DNA of 64,000 nt from Helichrysum umbraculigerum. Taxonomy: Eukaryota; Streptophyta; Magnoliopsida; Asterales; Asteraceae. Every line of letters begins with the position of its first letter. Positions within the stretch are counted from its first letter, which is position 1. This document shows positions 18,958 to 30,927 of the stretch, in pieces. Where the stretch lies: contig CATIUR010000002.1 of NCBI GenBank assembly GCA_949592205.1, forward strand, positions 132,816,090 through 132,880,089, written 5' to 3'. Both the position numbers and the translations under genes were made by a program. The notes beneath the pieces were generated by a model. That model had not been told where the DNA came from. It was given only the letters and a program-made list of their open reading frames with translations, and made no database searches.

Positions 18958-20529
18958 GATTGCGAGATTCGTTACCACCCGGGTAAAGCAAATGTTGTAG
19001 CGGATGCGTTAAGCCGGAAAGGAAAGTCAGAAAAGGTTTGATTTATGCGTTTGGAGGTTTCTTCAGATTTGATTGATCAGTTGAAAGTGGCTCAAATGGA
19101 AGCATTGATGGATGATAACTTGAACTCCGAGGTTATGTTGAGAAGAAAGGATTTATTGACTGATGATTCTCGGGGTTTGAAGACCTTTCAATCCAGAGTT
19201 TGGGTTCCCTTGCTTGGTGGACTTCGAGATGTGATTTTGTTGGAAGCTCATAAATCTAGATTGTCGGTTCATCCCGGAAGTACTAAGATGTACCAGGACT
19301 TGAAGCCATTGTATTGGTGGCCTACTTTGAAACTGGGCGTAGCTCGGTTTGTAGAGTCTTGCCATATTTGTTCTCAAGTAAAAGCCGAACATCAAAAACC
19401 GTATGGAGCTTTGAAACAACTTGAGATTCCCAAGTGGAAATGGGAGCATATCACCATGGATTTTGTGACCAAATTACCTAGGAACTTTAAAGGAAACGAT
19501 ATGATATGGGTAATCGTCGACAGATTAACCAAAAGTGCTCACTTCCTTGCTACTTGTGAGACGGCATCATTGAGTAAATTGGCGCAGTTGTACATTAATG
19601 AGGTGGTTTCTAGGCATGGGATTCCGTTATCCATTGTTTCCGATAGAGATTCTCGATTTGTATCGGGTTTTTGGCGGAGTTTGCAGAGAGAACTGGGTAC
19701 TAGAGTTAACCTGAGCACGGCTTATCACCCTCAGACTGATGGTCAGTCTGAACGGACTATTCAAACCTTAGAGGATATGTTGCGGGCGTGCGTCTTGGAA
19801 TTCGGTGGGTCTTGGGATTCTCACTTGCCTTTGGTTGAATTCGCCTATAATAATTCTTTCCATTCTAGTATAGACATGCCACCCTATGAGATGTTGTATG
19901 GCCGTAGGTGTAGAACACCCACTTGTTGGTTAGAGGCGGGTGAGAAACAAATTGCGGGTCCTGACATAGTACAAATTACAGCCGATAAGGTAGCTATAGC
20001 CCGTGATAGGTTAAAAGCTGCCCGTGATAGGCAAAAACAATATGCCGATCCGCGTCGTCGACCCGTTTCATTTGTAGAGGGTGAATTGGTCTACTTGAAG
20101 GTTTCACCTTGGAAGGGTGTTATTCGGTTTGGTAATCGTGGTAAACTTGCCCCTAGATACATTGGCCCATTTAAAATTCGGAAAGTAGTTAACGAACAAT
20201 AGGTGTCTCTAGATCTTCCTCCTGAATTAGCGGGTATTCACGATACTTTCAATGTGTGTTACTTAAGGAAATGCAATGTGGAGGACCAATCCCAAGTTCT
20301 TCCATTGCAAGACTTGCGTGTTGACCAAAGCCAAAGACTTGTAGAAGAGCCCGTGGAACTTTTAGACCGTAAGGTGACTAAACTTCGAAAGAAGGACATA
20401 CCCATGGTGTTGGTTAAGTGGAATCATAGTTTGGGTTCAAATATTACGTGGGAGAACGAATCTAGCATGAGGTCGCGATACCCTAGTTTTTTTGGGAATG
20501 GCGAGATTTTGGGGACGAAATCTTCTTAA
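18958..20529 (+). pseudogene. Gypsy pol: integrase and chromodomain-like end
   Basis: After the RNase H end (ADALSRKGK near 19010) and a TGA at 19039-19041, integrase is open from 19045 to 20202. It has an HHCC zinc domain (HPGSTKMYQ, then CHICSQVK) and a DDE core with MDFVTKLP, VSDRDSRF and the GQSERTIQ glutamate region. A TAG at 20200-20202 separates it from a 108-codon C-terminal piece at 20203-20529 (PPELAGIHDTFNV, then PMVLVKWNHSLGSN). That piece is a chromodomain-like module, which in chromoviruses directs insertion to heterochromatin. The last TAA overlaps the polypurine tract. Confidence 0.87.
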
Positions 20530-20540
20530 GGAGGGAAGAT
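20528..20540 (+). promoter_or_regulatory. Gypsy polypurine tract
   Basis: AAGGAGGGAAGAT directly before the 3' LTR: the plus-strand primer. The same tract precedes the 5' LTR at 13692-13704, as part of the extra internal fragment. Confidence 0.85.
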
Positions 20541-20541
20541 T

Positions 20542-22473
20542 TGTAACATCCTCGATTTGGGCCTAGTAGAAATATGGTAATTTCCTTATTTAATTCGTAT
20601 TTAAATTGTAATTAGAAATAATTGGTATTATGTAGACAAGTTTAAATAAATAGGTCAAATGGTTAAATAACCTATTGTGGTTAATAAATTATTATTTGTT
20701 TTAAATTATTTTAGTTAACGGTAAAATAAAATGTATTTTCTCGCAAACGGTTTCTAGGTTCCAGACAATAGATTTAGAACGGATAAAATTTGTACATTGT
20801 GTAATGTGGAGGTGGAAGTTAGGTCGACCTAACTTCCCACTTTTCCTTTTTCCATTTCATTTTTGGTTCCTTCTCCAAACAAAAACACACACATATATTG
20901 AAACTAGAGAAATCAAAGAAGAAGAGATTGTACAAATCGAAAGAAGCCTTGATTCTTGCTTTAGCTACTTATCATCTCCATCATCATCTTCTTGTTTTCA
21001 TCTTGCTTGTAAGTGCATTTAGCCCTAATTATCTATTAAGTTTGAATTAGGTTGAATATATAATGCATGTGTAGAATTAAAGCTTGATGATGATTGTTTG
21101 TTGTTATACTATGTTATATGATGCTATTTGAGGTCGATTTCGTGTTAAAAACCATGTATTACAACTGAGTTAGTGATTTGGGTGTTTTGGATTCGAGCCT
21201 AAGTGTTTGCAGGTCTGGTTTTGTTGCTGTAAAAGTGACGAACGCGATCCAGCTCTCTCTACCGGATCGCGTTCCATAGTGAGAATGGGTCACGGAGTGA
21301 TTTTGTACGTATGAACGCGATCCAGCCCCATTAAACCCGGATTGCGTTAGCTAGTGTTGAATTGGGTTGGGCACATTTTGTACATAGGAACGCGATCCGT
21401 AACCTTGACCCGGATCGCATTTGAAAGTGAAAAACGGTAACAGAACGTTTTGTACATGGGAACGCGATCCAGCCAACCGTCACCCGGATCGCGTTTGTTA
21501 GTTACATTTTGGCAAATTTGATAACTTGTGACTTGTATACTTGTGATATTTTAATAGTATTAGTGTACATTATGTACACTTATCTGATTTATATATTTGT
21601 ATAGAACATAACCAATCATGATTTAGAGACTAACTCGGTTACGGTTATGTTCACAGATAAAGCGAAGACTCAGAAAGATTAGATCTCTGAGTGGAGGCTG
21701 TGACAGTAAGGGTGAGTGGATCCTTGGCTTCAGTCTAAGTTGGTTGTAACAATCTGGTTACAACAGGTAACTTGGTTATACTTGTGTAATGTTTGCTTAA
21801 CATATTGCCATGATGATTATGGATTATGTGAATCTTTCAGAGGTCAATTGCGATTGGGTTTGGGTACTATTACTTGGATAACATTAGTACTTTGTACATG
21901 TGTTGCTCACTGGAATGATGTTGGAAGTAGTAATAGTACCAAACCATCGGTTAGATCACTGAATTGGCCTTCAGTGGTTGTAAGTGTTGCTTGGGGGCCA
22001 CCGCGGCAGTAGGGTGCCTCAAGGACCACCGATCCTCTTTGAAGTTACTTGTTTATGATGCTTAGCTGTAAACAATTGTGAATTTGAGTTCAGTTAATAG
22101 TTAATGATCTATTCACTTAGCTTTGTGCTAATCCCCCTCATTACTCTTGCAGATTATCTTTTGTATGTGGGTTGGCAAGGTGATGGGAATGGAATGTTTG
22201 AGGACGCCTACTCTGTTTTGGATGATCATATTAACTGTTTATTATCATGTTTGAAATTAATACCTTTAAGGCTAATGTTTTAAAAGTTTGTACTGAATTA
22301 AGTATTTGGATGATACTGTGTGGATTGTACTTTTGATTTAATATGCAATCTATATGGTATCATTTAATGTAACTTTGATGATGCTAAGTAATGCAAGTTG
22401 TGAATATTAAAGTACGCTTCCGAAATAAAAAAAAAAAAAAAAAAAGCCTTGGTATAAATTGGAGATTTTTATA
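20542..22473 (+). repeat. 3' LTR of the Gypsy element
   Basis: 1,932 bases, nearly identical to the 5' LTR. It includes the four inverted repeats (21240-21496) and a 19-A run at about 22427-22445. It is followed at 22474 directly by badnavirus coat-protein sequence, with no detectable target duplication. Confidence 0.9.
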
Positions 22474-23599
22474 AGTAATCTCAGCCATCCACAGCATCAG
22501 GTACCTTTTCGTATCAAGAAAGAAGAAGATTTCGGTAGCACTTACTACCCTCAGAATTGGAGTTTACCACCAGCATATGCAGGAGTTGGGGCAATGCTTG
22601 TTCTACCAATCGACATTGGTACATGGACAGATGTTATTCAGAGAAGGGAATCAATAACCATTAACAAACTCAATGAGAAAACCTGGACCAATAATAAAGC
22701 AAAGCTTTTATATGTCGAGAATCTCCTTGGAGAAAATGTAAAACGAATGTGGCAGCAATGGAGAACGGCATATCTTGAAGAATATGAGCGCCTAATAGCT
22801 ATTTCAGATGATCCTCAGAACATCACCACTCAAGTCAGAAGAATAATTCTCCTTGAAGACCCATATCAGGGATCAACATATGAACAAGATGAGGCGTACA
22901 GGAATTTACAAAGGTTAACTTGTGAAAACACAAAGGATCTCTGGCATTTTCTTAATGATTTCAGAAATCTGGCTTCAAAATCAGGAAGGTTGTATTTTCC
23001 TCAGACAACAGAGCAATTATTCACAAAGCTCCCTTTATCTCTCTAAAAAGAAATAGAACAAGCTTTCAAAGAAAGGTACCCAGGGTTACAATCTGCTGTT
23101 CAACCTGCAATTCATTTTATATACTCTTTTACCAAGGAGATGTGTATAAAAGCAGCACTTCAGAAGGAGCTAAGGGACTTATCAATTTGTTCAACAATAC
23201 CAATACCTGGATATTATAAATCAAACAAAAGGTATGGTATTAGAAAGTCCAAAAGCTATAATGGAAAGCCTCATGGGTCACATGTAAAGGTATTTAAAAA
23301 AAAAGTATCAATTTGATAGAGGCAAAGTAAAGAAGTGTAAGTGTTTTATTTGCGGAATGGAAGGACACTTTGCTCATGATTGCAGAAACAAGAAAGGAGA
23401 TCTTAAAAGAGCCGCTATGATTCAGGAACTTGATCTTCCTGAAGATTGGGATATTGTATCTGCAGACAATGATGATTCAAGTGTCTGCAGCATAGCTGAA
23501 GGAGAGCAAGGAATGACTACCCAGAATATAAAAACATCGGTGGAAGAATTTCCACATCAAGAAAGTATCTTCATGATGTATCAACATGGGTATCATGAT
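22474..23599 (+). pseudogene. Badnavirus copy B, coat protein to zinc finger (part 1)
   Basis: Starts inside the coat-protein region (SNLSHPQHQVPFRIKKE) at the Gypsy LTR edge. The frame is open to a TAA at 23044-23046, where other copies read TCA. A one-base insertion in an A-run near 23296-23304 shifts the frame again. From 23357 the zinc-finger region is open (MEGHFAHDC, with His for the usual Arg). The segment ends at 23599 with ATGAT, the target site of the Copia insertion, and resumes at 38243. Confidence 0.88.
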
Positions 23600-24214
23600 T
23601 GTTGGGACATGTATTTGTGACAACAGATCTAGCTTGTAATAGTACTAGTGATTATTGTAATCAAGTGTGTACAATTGATTTTGAATTGTAATAATTGATA
23701 TGATATTAGTTTGTTGTTAATATTCGTTAAATATATTAGTAAGATAAAGTGTTAGACGAATATAGAGAATGAAAATGCAAACTAAAGTCTATCTGCGAGA
23801 TGAGATCTCAAGTCGCAGGATTGAGTTCTGCGAGTCGAGATCTGGGTTCGCAGAGGTGGCAACAAACCGAGACCAGAATGGGCTTGGTTTTGGGCTGCGA
23901 AGTCTGTCGACTCGCAGAGCCCATCGGGCTGCGAGTCAAGTCGGCAGAAATCTTATATATACAAAATTAGGGTTTAAACAATTAGAACTTTTGCCAATTC
24001 GTTTTCCAGAGCTTATTATTGCGATTCTAAGCATTCTAAGGTTAGGTATTGATCGATTAACATTAATTAATCGATACAAAACCTTGTTGATAATCAATTC
24101 GCTATTATCTTGCGAAACAATTCGTTCACAATCCGTGAACCAAGTATTGAGGAATTCCGCGCCTTAATACCAAAAGATAACCTCGTTATCGATCAATAAC
24201 ACATGGGACTTACA
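23600..24214 (+). repeat. 5' LTR of the Copia element
   Basis: 615 bases, from TGTTGGGACATG to GGGACTTACA. A TATA box candidate (TATATATA) lies at 23954-23961. G+C-rich inverted segments around 23820-23945 (GACTCGCAG and CTGCGAGTC types) could fold. It defines the left edge of the insertion, with ATGAT immediately before it. Confidence 0.93.
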
Positions 24215-24216
24215 AT

Positions 24217-24228
24217 TGGTATCAGAGC
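24217..24228 (+). promoter_or_regulatory. Copia primer binding site (tRNA-Met)
   Basis: TGGTATCAGAGC two bases after the 5' LTR. It is the standard plant LTR-element primer site. Confidence 0.93.
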
Positions 24229-24416
24229 TTTCGGGCTAAATACGATTAAGTTCGAGGTTTTTGAATAATAACGGTTGATTTAGGGTTGTTGGTACGTGCA
24301 ATAGTACGTAAAAACGATCAAAATCAGTCTCTGGAAGTTTTTAGGTTCGAATTCGACCGAAATCTTAGGGTTTAGTCGATCAAAAACCTAAAATTTTTGT
24401 TTTTGGGATTTTCAGC

Positions 24417-24615
24417 CGATTCTACGAACCGAGTTGAGTTTCACGAACTGAGTTCAGTTTCACGAACCGAGTTCAGTTTCACGAACCGAGTTCAGTTTCA
24501 CGAACCGAGTTCAATTTCACGAACCGAGTTCAATCTCACGAACCGAGTTCAATCTCACGGACTGAGTTCAATCCTACGAACCGAGTTCCGTCATGCGAAC
24601 TGAGTTCTTGTTTTG
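24417..24615 (+). repeat. Tandem ~19-base repeat in the Copia leader
   Basis: About ten imperfect copies of a unit close to ACGAACCGAGTTCAGTTTC lie between the primer site and gag. Related ACGAACCGA words recur at about 32458-33130, upstream of the first extra gene. The array lies in the presumed 5' untranslated or packaging region. Confidence 0.85.
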
Positions 24616-24681
24616 CAAGTCGAGTTTCTGCGAACTGAACTTTCTGATTTTTTTGTGATTGTTAATTTTTGAAACAATAAG

Positions 24682-27509
24682 ATGTCTGATCTTAGTAAAA
24701 TGATCGAGATGGAACACGAGGTGGGAAAATCAAACGTTCCACGTAAGTTGTTGAAGATCGAAGATTACTATTACTGGAAGGACAGATTTGAATCTTACCG
24801 TAGATTCCATGATTTGTCAATCTGGATGTGTATCAAGAATGGATACACGGCACCTACTCAAACTGTTCAAAATGCTATTGTGGTACTTACTTATCAGAAC
24901 ATGAGTGACCAACAGAAGGAAGAATACAAGTCTGAAAATCGAGCTCATTCTTGTATTAAGATGTGTCTTCCAAAGGAAATCGCTCATCAGCTGAAGTCTT
25001 TTCATACTGCAAGAACGCTTTGGGAAGCTCTTGAGAAAAGAGGTGAGGGAAGTCCACAAGTGAGAGCTGGCAAGAAGAATCTTCTCAAGAAGCTGTTTAC
25101 TATGTTTAAAGCTTTAAAGGGAGAAGATCTTGATGCATATGTTACTCGTTTCTACCATCTGCTAAGTGAGCATACCATGAAATCACTATAGAAGAAGTTG
25201 ATAAAACCGACAAATTTATTGAGGGTTTGCCTTCTAAGTGGGAAATGTATGGTGTTATGATCAAAGATAATGAAACCAGATATGCTACCATTACCTTAGA
25301 GCAGGTCATTGACAAGCTCAGAGTTTATGATTTCACCAAAAAGTCAAGAGATACCGATTCTGATCAGGTTCAGAACCCTGGGTTATATCATGGAAAAACA
25401 AATCTTTTGACTTCGTCTTCTAGTTCGACCACTGCATTGTTAGTTGGTGATACTGGTGAGAATGGTGAAATGATATCTGAGGATCTGTGTTTTATTTCCT
25501 CCTCTAGTGATGAAACAAAAGGAAAGGGTACTGAGAAGTCACCTCAAGAGCATCAGAAGATGCCTATGAGTGTGAAATCTGCGGAATAACAACTTTCTGT
25601 TCTTGCCTCCTTTGTTGCTTCATATGAGAATTACATTCAGAGTAAAATCAATGATCCGATTCTTTTTGATGAAGATTATGATCAAATTGACTCTGATTAT
25701 CTTGAAGAAATAGATCTCTAGGACCAACTGTCCATGTTATCAAGGAGAGTGAAAAATTTCTTAAAGAAGAATGGTAGAAAGGTTGTGGGCAATAGATCAG
25801 GGTTTGATAAAACCAAGATCAAATGTTTCAACTGTCATGGTATTGGACACTTTGCTCGTGAGTGCCAAAGACCTAAGGTAGAAGTTGGTAGTGGAAAACA
25901 AGGTTCGGGAAGTAATCTTGCTTCCAAAGCTTTGGTGGTTAAGCAGTTAGATGGTTCTTATGATTGGAAAGCTCAGTCAGAAGAAGAAGCTTTGATGGCT
26001 GAGATTGAAGATCAAGAGATAACTGCTGGATCAATGTCCTACATGCCCACTGATGTAGAACAAGGAGTAGAGGTGCCGGAGTCTGAAGTGAAGACAAGTG
26101 ATGAGGATGTGCTGTACATGGATTCAAATGCTGAGATGAGTCCAGAAGATTTTGTGGCACACATGGCTGAAGTACAAACTGACAAGAAAAGGGTATGTTT
26201 GGATATTCTTACTCTTGCTGATGTTTGTTATTTATTTACTGATTTGCAATCTAAATTAAGTGTTTTATCTTTTTCAAATCAAAATCTGCTATCCCAAGTT
26301 AGTGCTTTAACTAATTCTAATAGGTCTATGATATCTGAATTTGAACAAGCTAAATGTGATGTCCTAAGGTTAAGTACAGATAAGGTAGATCTTAAGAATA
26401 AGATTAAGTCTGATGTTTCTGATAAGATCGCGCTTAGAGATACAATTAAAGAAAAGGCTGTAATCATAGATGGACTCTATATAAACATCAACGACTTAAA
26501 TCAAACAATAGCTAATAAGGATAGAGAGTTAGCTGAGCTTAAACAGAAGTTAGTAGAGCAAGATCGTAAGATTGAAAACTACAGAACTTTAGAAATGGAC
26601 AAAATGTTAGAAGCTCAACGTAGTGTAAAGGACAAGACTGAGATAGGATACGATGATGTGCCTCATCCTTTTAATGCCAATTACACTAGTAACTCTATAG
26701 ATTCTGAAATGACAGATGCTAATCCTGAGATTTTAGTAACTAATGACCCTGAAAACTTAGAGGCACAGAAGGATGTTGTTAAGAACCTATCACCAGATAA
26801 TAGTAAGGTTTCTCATTTCACCAAAATACAGTTTGTATCGGGTGGAGTGATTAATGATACTAAGACTGATGATAAGGTTGATAAGGAACAAAGATCTAAA
26901 CCTTTAGTCCCTAACACTCCGAATGAGAAAGCAAAAGTTAGTAAATCACGAAAACATATGTCTTGCTTTAAATGTCACCAAAAGGTACATGTTGCTTTGT
27001 GTTGTCCAAACAAAAAGTCGGAAGCATCACATAAGTTAGTGATTGATGAAAAGACACCGACTGACTCTAGTACGACTGTAAATAGGTTAGATACCAAAAC
27101 AAAGTTAGGTAATAAACCTGTTAACATTCTTAAAAGAGAAGGTAAACATAGTGTCTCCCCACCTAAGCCTAAACGGCCATATACTCTAAGTGATAACTCT
27201 TTCAATAAGTCTAGGGATATGACACCGTCGAGGTTTAGAACTCAAGGTAGAAGCCATAGTCAGTTTGAGAATGGTTCTACTTCGCGATCACATGGGCTTA
27301 ATTATAGTTATAATAATAGAGCTCACAATTCAGTGCCTAGGAGGTTTTCCTCAAATTCACCTCTTAAGGTTGATCGTCCACAAACTCAAGTATCTTCAAA
27401 AGTAACCAAAGCTCCTGATGGGAAGGATGGTTATTTTAAAGAGCTTAAGTTTGTTGATGATAAGGGACAAACCAAGACCGTAATGGCTTGGGTCCCTCTT
27501 GATAACTGA
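24682..27509 (+). pseudogene. Copia gag
   Basis: Gag from the ATG at 24682 (MSDLSKMIEMEHE). The capsid-like domain (UBN2/retrotran_gag type, about residues 35-165, with WEALEKRGEGSPQ) breaks at a frameshift near 25170. The frame then continues with stops at 25587-25589 and 25719-25721. A CX2CX4HX4C knuckle (CFNCHGIGHFAREC) lies near 25830, then a long coiled-coil region (about 26200-26620) and a second knuckle (CFKCHQKVHVALC) near 26960. It ends with the WVPLDN segment at a TGA at 27507-27509. The long C-terminal extension after the first knuckle is typical of SIRE-type gag. Confidence 0.85.
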
Positions 27510-29025
27510 TCGTGTTTTGTGTTATGTGCAGGAGCATGCTGTGAACAAGGATAGCTGGTGGTATGTAGACAGTGGATGCTCAAGACACATGATAGGAGAA
27601 CGAAGTCTATTGATAGACTTCAAGGAAGGTCTCAAGCAAAAAGTTAATTTTGCAGGAGATAAAGGAGGAGTGATTACGGGAAAAGGAAAAGTTTCAAATG
27701 GAACTTTGACTCTTGAGGATGTGAACTATGTTGAAGAACTGACTCACAACCTAGTGAGTGTTTCCCAAGTCTGTGATAAAGGTCATCCAGTTTACTTTAA
27801 TGAAAAGGAGGCTTTAGTCCTGAAGCCGGGTTTCATAATTCCCGAGAAATGGATATTGATGAGGGCACCAAGGAAGAAGGACATCTATGCAATCAACATG
27901 GGTGTTCCTAACTCTTCAATGGTTTCTACATGTTTATTATCCAAGGCTTCAGAAACAGATGCATTATTATGGCATAGGAGAATGGCACACCTGAACTGGA
28001 GAAAGATGAATTACATAACCAGAAATGGGTTGGTTCTAGGTGTACCACAAAAACGTTTCGAGTCTGAAGATAAGTGTGTTCCTTGCATGAAAGGATAGCA
28101 GCACAAGAAACCACATAGATCTAAGACTGAAAACTCAATCTCCTCACCATTTGAGTTGCTACATATGGACCTCTTCGGCCCTATAAGCAAGAGAAGTCTA
28201 GGTGGCAAATGGTACTGTTTGGTTGTCACAGATGATTATTCTAGATTCTCGTGGGTATTATTTTTGGGATCAAAGGATGAAACTCCAGGAATTCTAATTG
28301 AGTTCTTTGATCTGGTAGAGAATGTCTATAAAAAGAGAGTGAAGCGTATTCGTAGTGACAACGGAACATAATTCAAAAATTCAACGTTAAATATCTATTG
28401 CTTAAGCAAAGGGATATTACATCAATTCAGTGCACCTTATGAACCTCAACAGAATGGTGTTGCTGAAAGGAAAAATAGGACGTTGATTGAAGCAGCTAGA
28501 ACAATGCTTGCTGATTCAAAGCTTCCGGTCATCTTTTGGGCAGAAGCAGTGAATACAGCATGTTATGTTCTCAATAGAGTTCTTACGGTTAAAAGACATA
28601 ACAAGACTTGTTATGAGCTTTTAAACAATAAGAAACCTAACTTAAAAGGGTTTGAACCCTTTGGAGTTTTGTGCACCATATTAAAGACTGGACATCAAGC
28701 TAAATTTGGTGAGAAGGCTGACGAAGGATTTTTCCTAGGTAATATGCCCAATTCGCCAAACAAGAGGGTCTTTAATAAAGTCACAGGACGTTTGGAAGTA
28801 GTTTATAATATTGAAGTTACGAGCTACTCACCTGATGTGTATAAGGGAGTTGATTGGCAATTTGATTATTCAGATCTCTTTGCATCATTTAAGGTTCCTA
28901 TTAGTGACTATGTCAGTAATTCAGAGATACCTGAACATTTATTGTTTGAAGATGGGAATATTGGTCCTGCTTCAACATCGAGTGTTCAACATTCTGGAAT
29001 TAAGACTAATGTTGACTCTAGATAA
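27499..29025 (+). pseudogene. Copia pol: protease and integrase
   Basis: In the next frame, overlapping the gag end by about ten bases. The aspartic protease has WWYVDSGCSRHM (catalytic Asp near 27568). The integrase zinc domain is at about 27970-28095 (HRRMAHLNW, then CVPC). The DDE core is spread over LHMDLFGP, IRSDNG and the QQNGVAERKNRT glutamate region. A TAG at 28096-28098 and a TAA at 28369-28371 interrupt it. A frameshift near 29000 moves the linker to another frame. Whether pol was expressed by frameshifting or by splicing at the AG near 27530 cannot be told. Confidence 0.87.
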
Positions 29026-30927
29026 AGCTTCTACAAGTGAGTCACAACAACCTTCAGATGATAAGTCTCAAGAAACAGAAGATCCTGATGATCTTCCTAC
29101 AAAGTTTGATGATATACTTACTCCTTTGAAACATTTGAGGATATCTTCTGCTCGTACGGAAGATGTACCTTCGTTGGAAGAGATTGGTACTAATTTAGGA
29201 GATGATATATCAGTTGCTTCAACAAGAACGAGTAAGAATCATCCCGTTGAAAACATCATCGGTGATATTAATACTCCGGTTCAAACTAGGCATCAATCCA
29301 GAACTAGTACATCTGAAAATTTAGAATACCAAAGCTTGTATACTGCATTGAAAGAGACATGGATTCCTAGTCAATGTTTACATTCATGCTTTATCTCACA
29401 AGTTGAGCCGAAAAATGTTCAAATGGCTTTAAAAGAAAGCTCGTGGGTAGAAGCAATGCAAGAAGAACTATCTCAGTTCTCTAAATTACAAGTATGGGAG
29501 TTGGTTGACCTACCAAAGGGAGAATATCCAATTGGAACTAGATGGGTATTTAAGTGCAAGAGAGATGATAAAGGAATCGTTACTCGCAATAAAGCTCGTC
29601 TAGTGGTTCAAGGTTTTAATCAACAAGAAGGTATAGATTACAATGAAGTGTTTGCACCAGTTGCTAGGCTAGAAGCAATTAGGGTGTTCTTAGCATTCGC
29701 ATCATATTATGGTATAAAGGTTTATCAGTTGGATGTTAAGAGTGCCTTCTTGTATGGCAAAGTGGAAGAATTGGTGTATGTTTCATAACCGCCAGGGTTT
29801 GCTGATCCTCAGTATCCAGATAGAGTATATCGTTTGAATAAGGCTCTATATGGATTACATCAAGCAACAAGGATGTGGTATGGAACACTATCTACGTATC
29901 TACTTGAGAATGGATTTACAAGAGGATCAATTGATAGTACACTGTTTGTGAAGTGGAAGAAGAAAGACTTTCTTCTCGAGCAAGTTTATGTTGATGACAT
30001 AATCTTTGGATCGTCTGATGAAAAGATGTGTCAAGAATTCGAGAAAGTCATGAGAAAACGGTTTGAAATGTCTGCAATAGGAGAGTTGAATTTTTTCTTA
30101 GGATTACAAGTTGATCAAAAGAAGGATGGATTCTTTATTCATCAATCTAAATATACATATGAGCTATTAGATAGCTTTAAGATGGATGAAAGTAAGGTCT
30201 ACAATACTCCAATTCCAGTCAATCATGGACTAGGTCCAGATACATCGAGTGATGGCGATGTGGATCCAACTCTGTATAGAGCCATGATCGGATCACTAAT
30301 GTATCTAACAGCCTCTAGGCCTGACATAATGTTTGTTGTTTGTTTATGCGCAAGATATCAGGCTAATCCAAAAGAGTCACACATGCAAGCTGTTAAACGA
30401 ATCTTTCGTTACCTCAAAGGGAAACCTAAGCTGGGACTTTGGTATCGGACTGATGGAGACTTAGATCTCGTTGCTTATACTGATTCGGATTACGGAGGAT
30501 GCAATCAGAATAGGAAATCTACAACCGGAGGATGTCAATTCCTAGGAGGTAGATTAGTATCCTGGCAGTGCAAGAAGCAAACCTCGGTAGCCATTTCTAC
30601 ATGTGAAGCTGAGTATGTTGCAGCTGTTGCTCTCAAGTGCTTTGGATTCAACAGCAACTGCGGGATTACGGGTTAAATATAACCAATACTCCTATGATGA
30701 TTGATAATGAATCAACTATGTCGATCACCAATAATCCGGTGAAGCACAGTAAAACTAAACACATTGATATTCGACATCATTTTATTAGAGATTGTGCTGA
30801 AAAGAAAATGATAAGGTTAGTTAAGGTTCCGACTACGGATAACTTAGCAGACCTCTACACAAAGGCATTCGACAGAGCAAGATTTGAGACGTTGGTTCAA
30901 CTGAACGGAATGAGAAATCTAGAGTGA
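29026..30927 (+). pseudogene. Copia pol: reverse transcriptase and RNase H
   Basis: RT in the frame shared by 28811-29788 and 29834-30676: WVEAMQEELSQF, GTRWVFKCKRDDKG, LDVKSAFLYG, then the catalytic YVDD near 29990 (YVDDIIFGSS). RNase H has AYTDSDYGGC and STCEAEYVAA. A TAA at 29786-29788 replaces a usual Gln codon. A frameshift near 30635 moves the last 95 codons (30637-30927; KHSKTKHIDIRHHF) to a third frame. Domain order and motifs are complete but not continuously translatable. Confidence 0.88.

Larger units (their letters stand above)
13546..22473 (+). mobile_element. Ty3/Gypsy chromovirus, Tekay/Del-like, with extra 3' internal fragment
   Basis: LTR retrotransposon: 5' LTR 13706-15636, primer site 15642-15653, gag-pol 15813-20529, polypurine tract 20528-20540, 3' LTR 20542-22473. 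Domain order gag, protease, RT, RNase H, integrase and a C-terminal chromodomain-like module indicates a chromovirus, and the long LTRs beginning TGTAACATCC suit the Tekay/Del group. A 160-base copy of the 3' internal end (13546-13705, equal to 20382-20541) precedes the 5' LTR, so this is the remnant of a tandem or recombined array rather than a simple insertion. No target duplication is visible. Gag-pol carries many stops and one frameshift. Confidence 0.9.
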
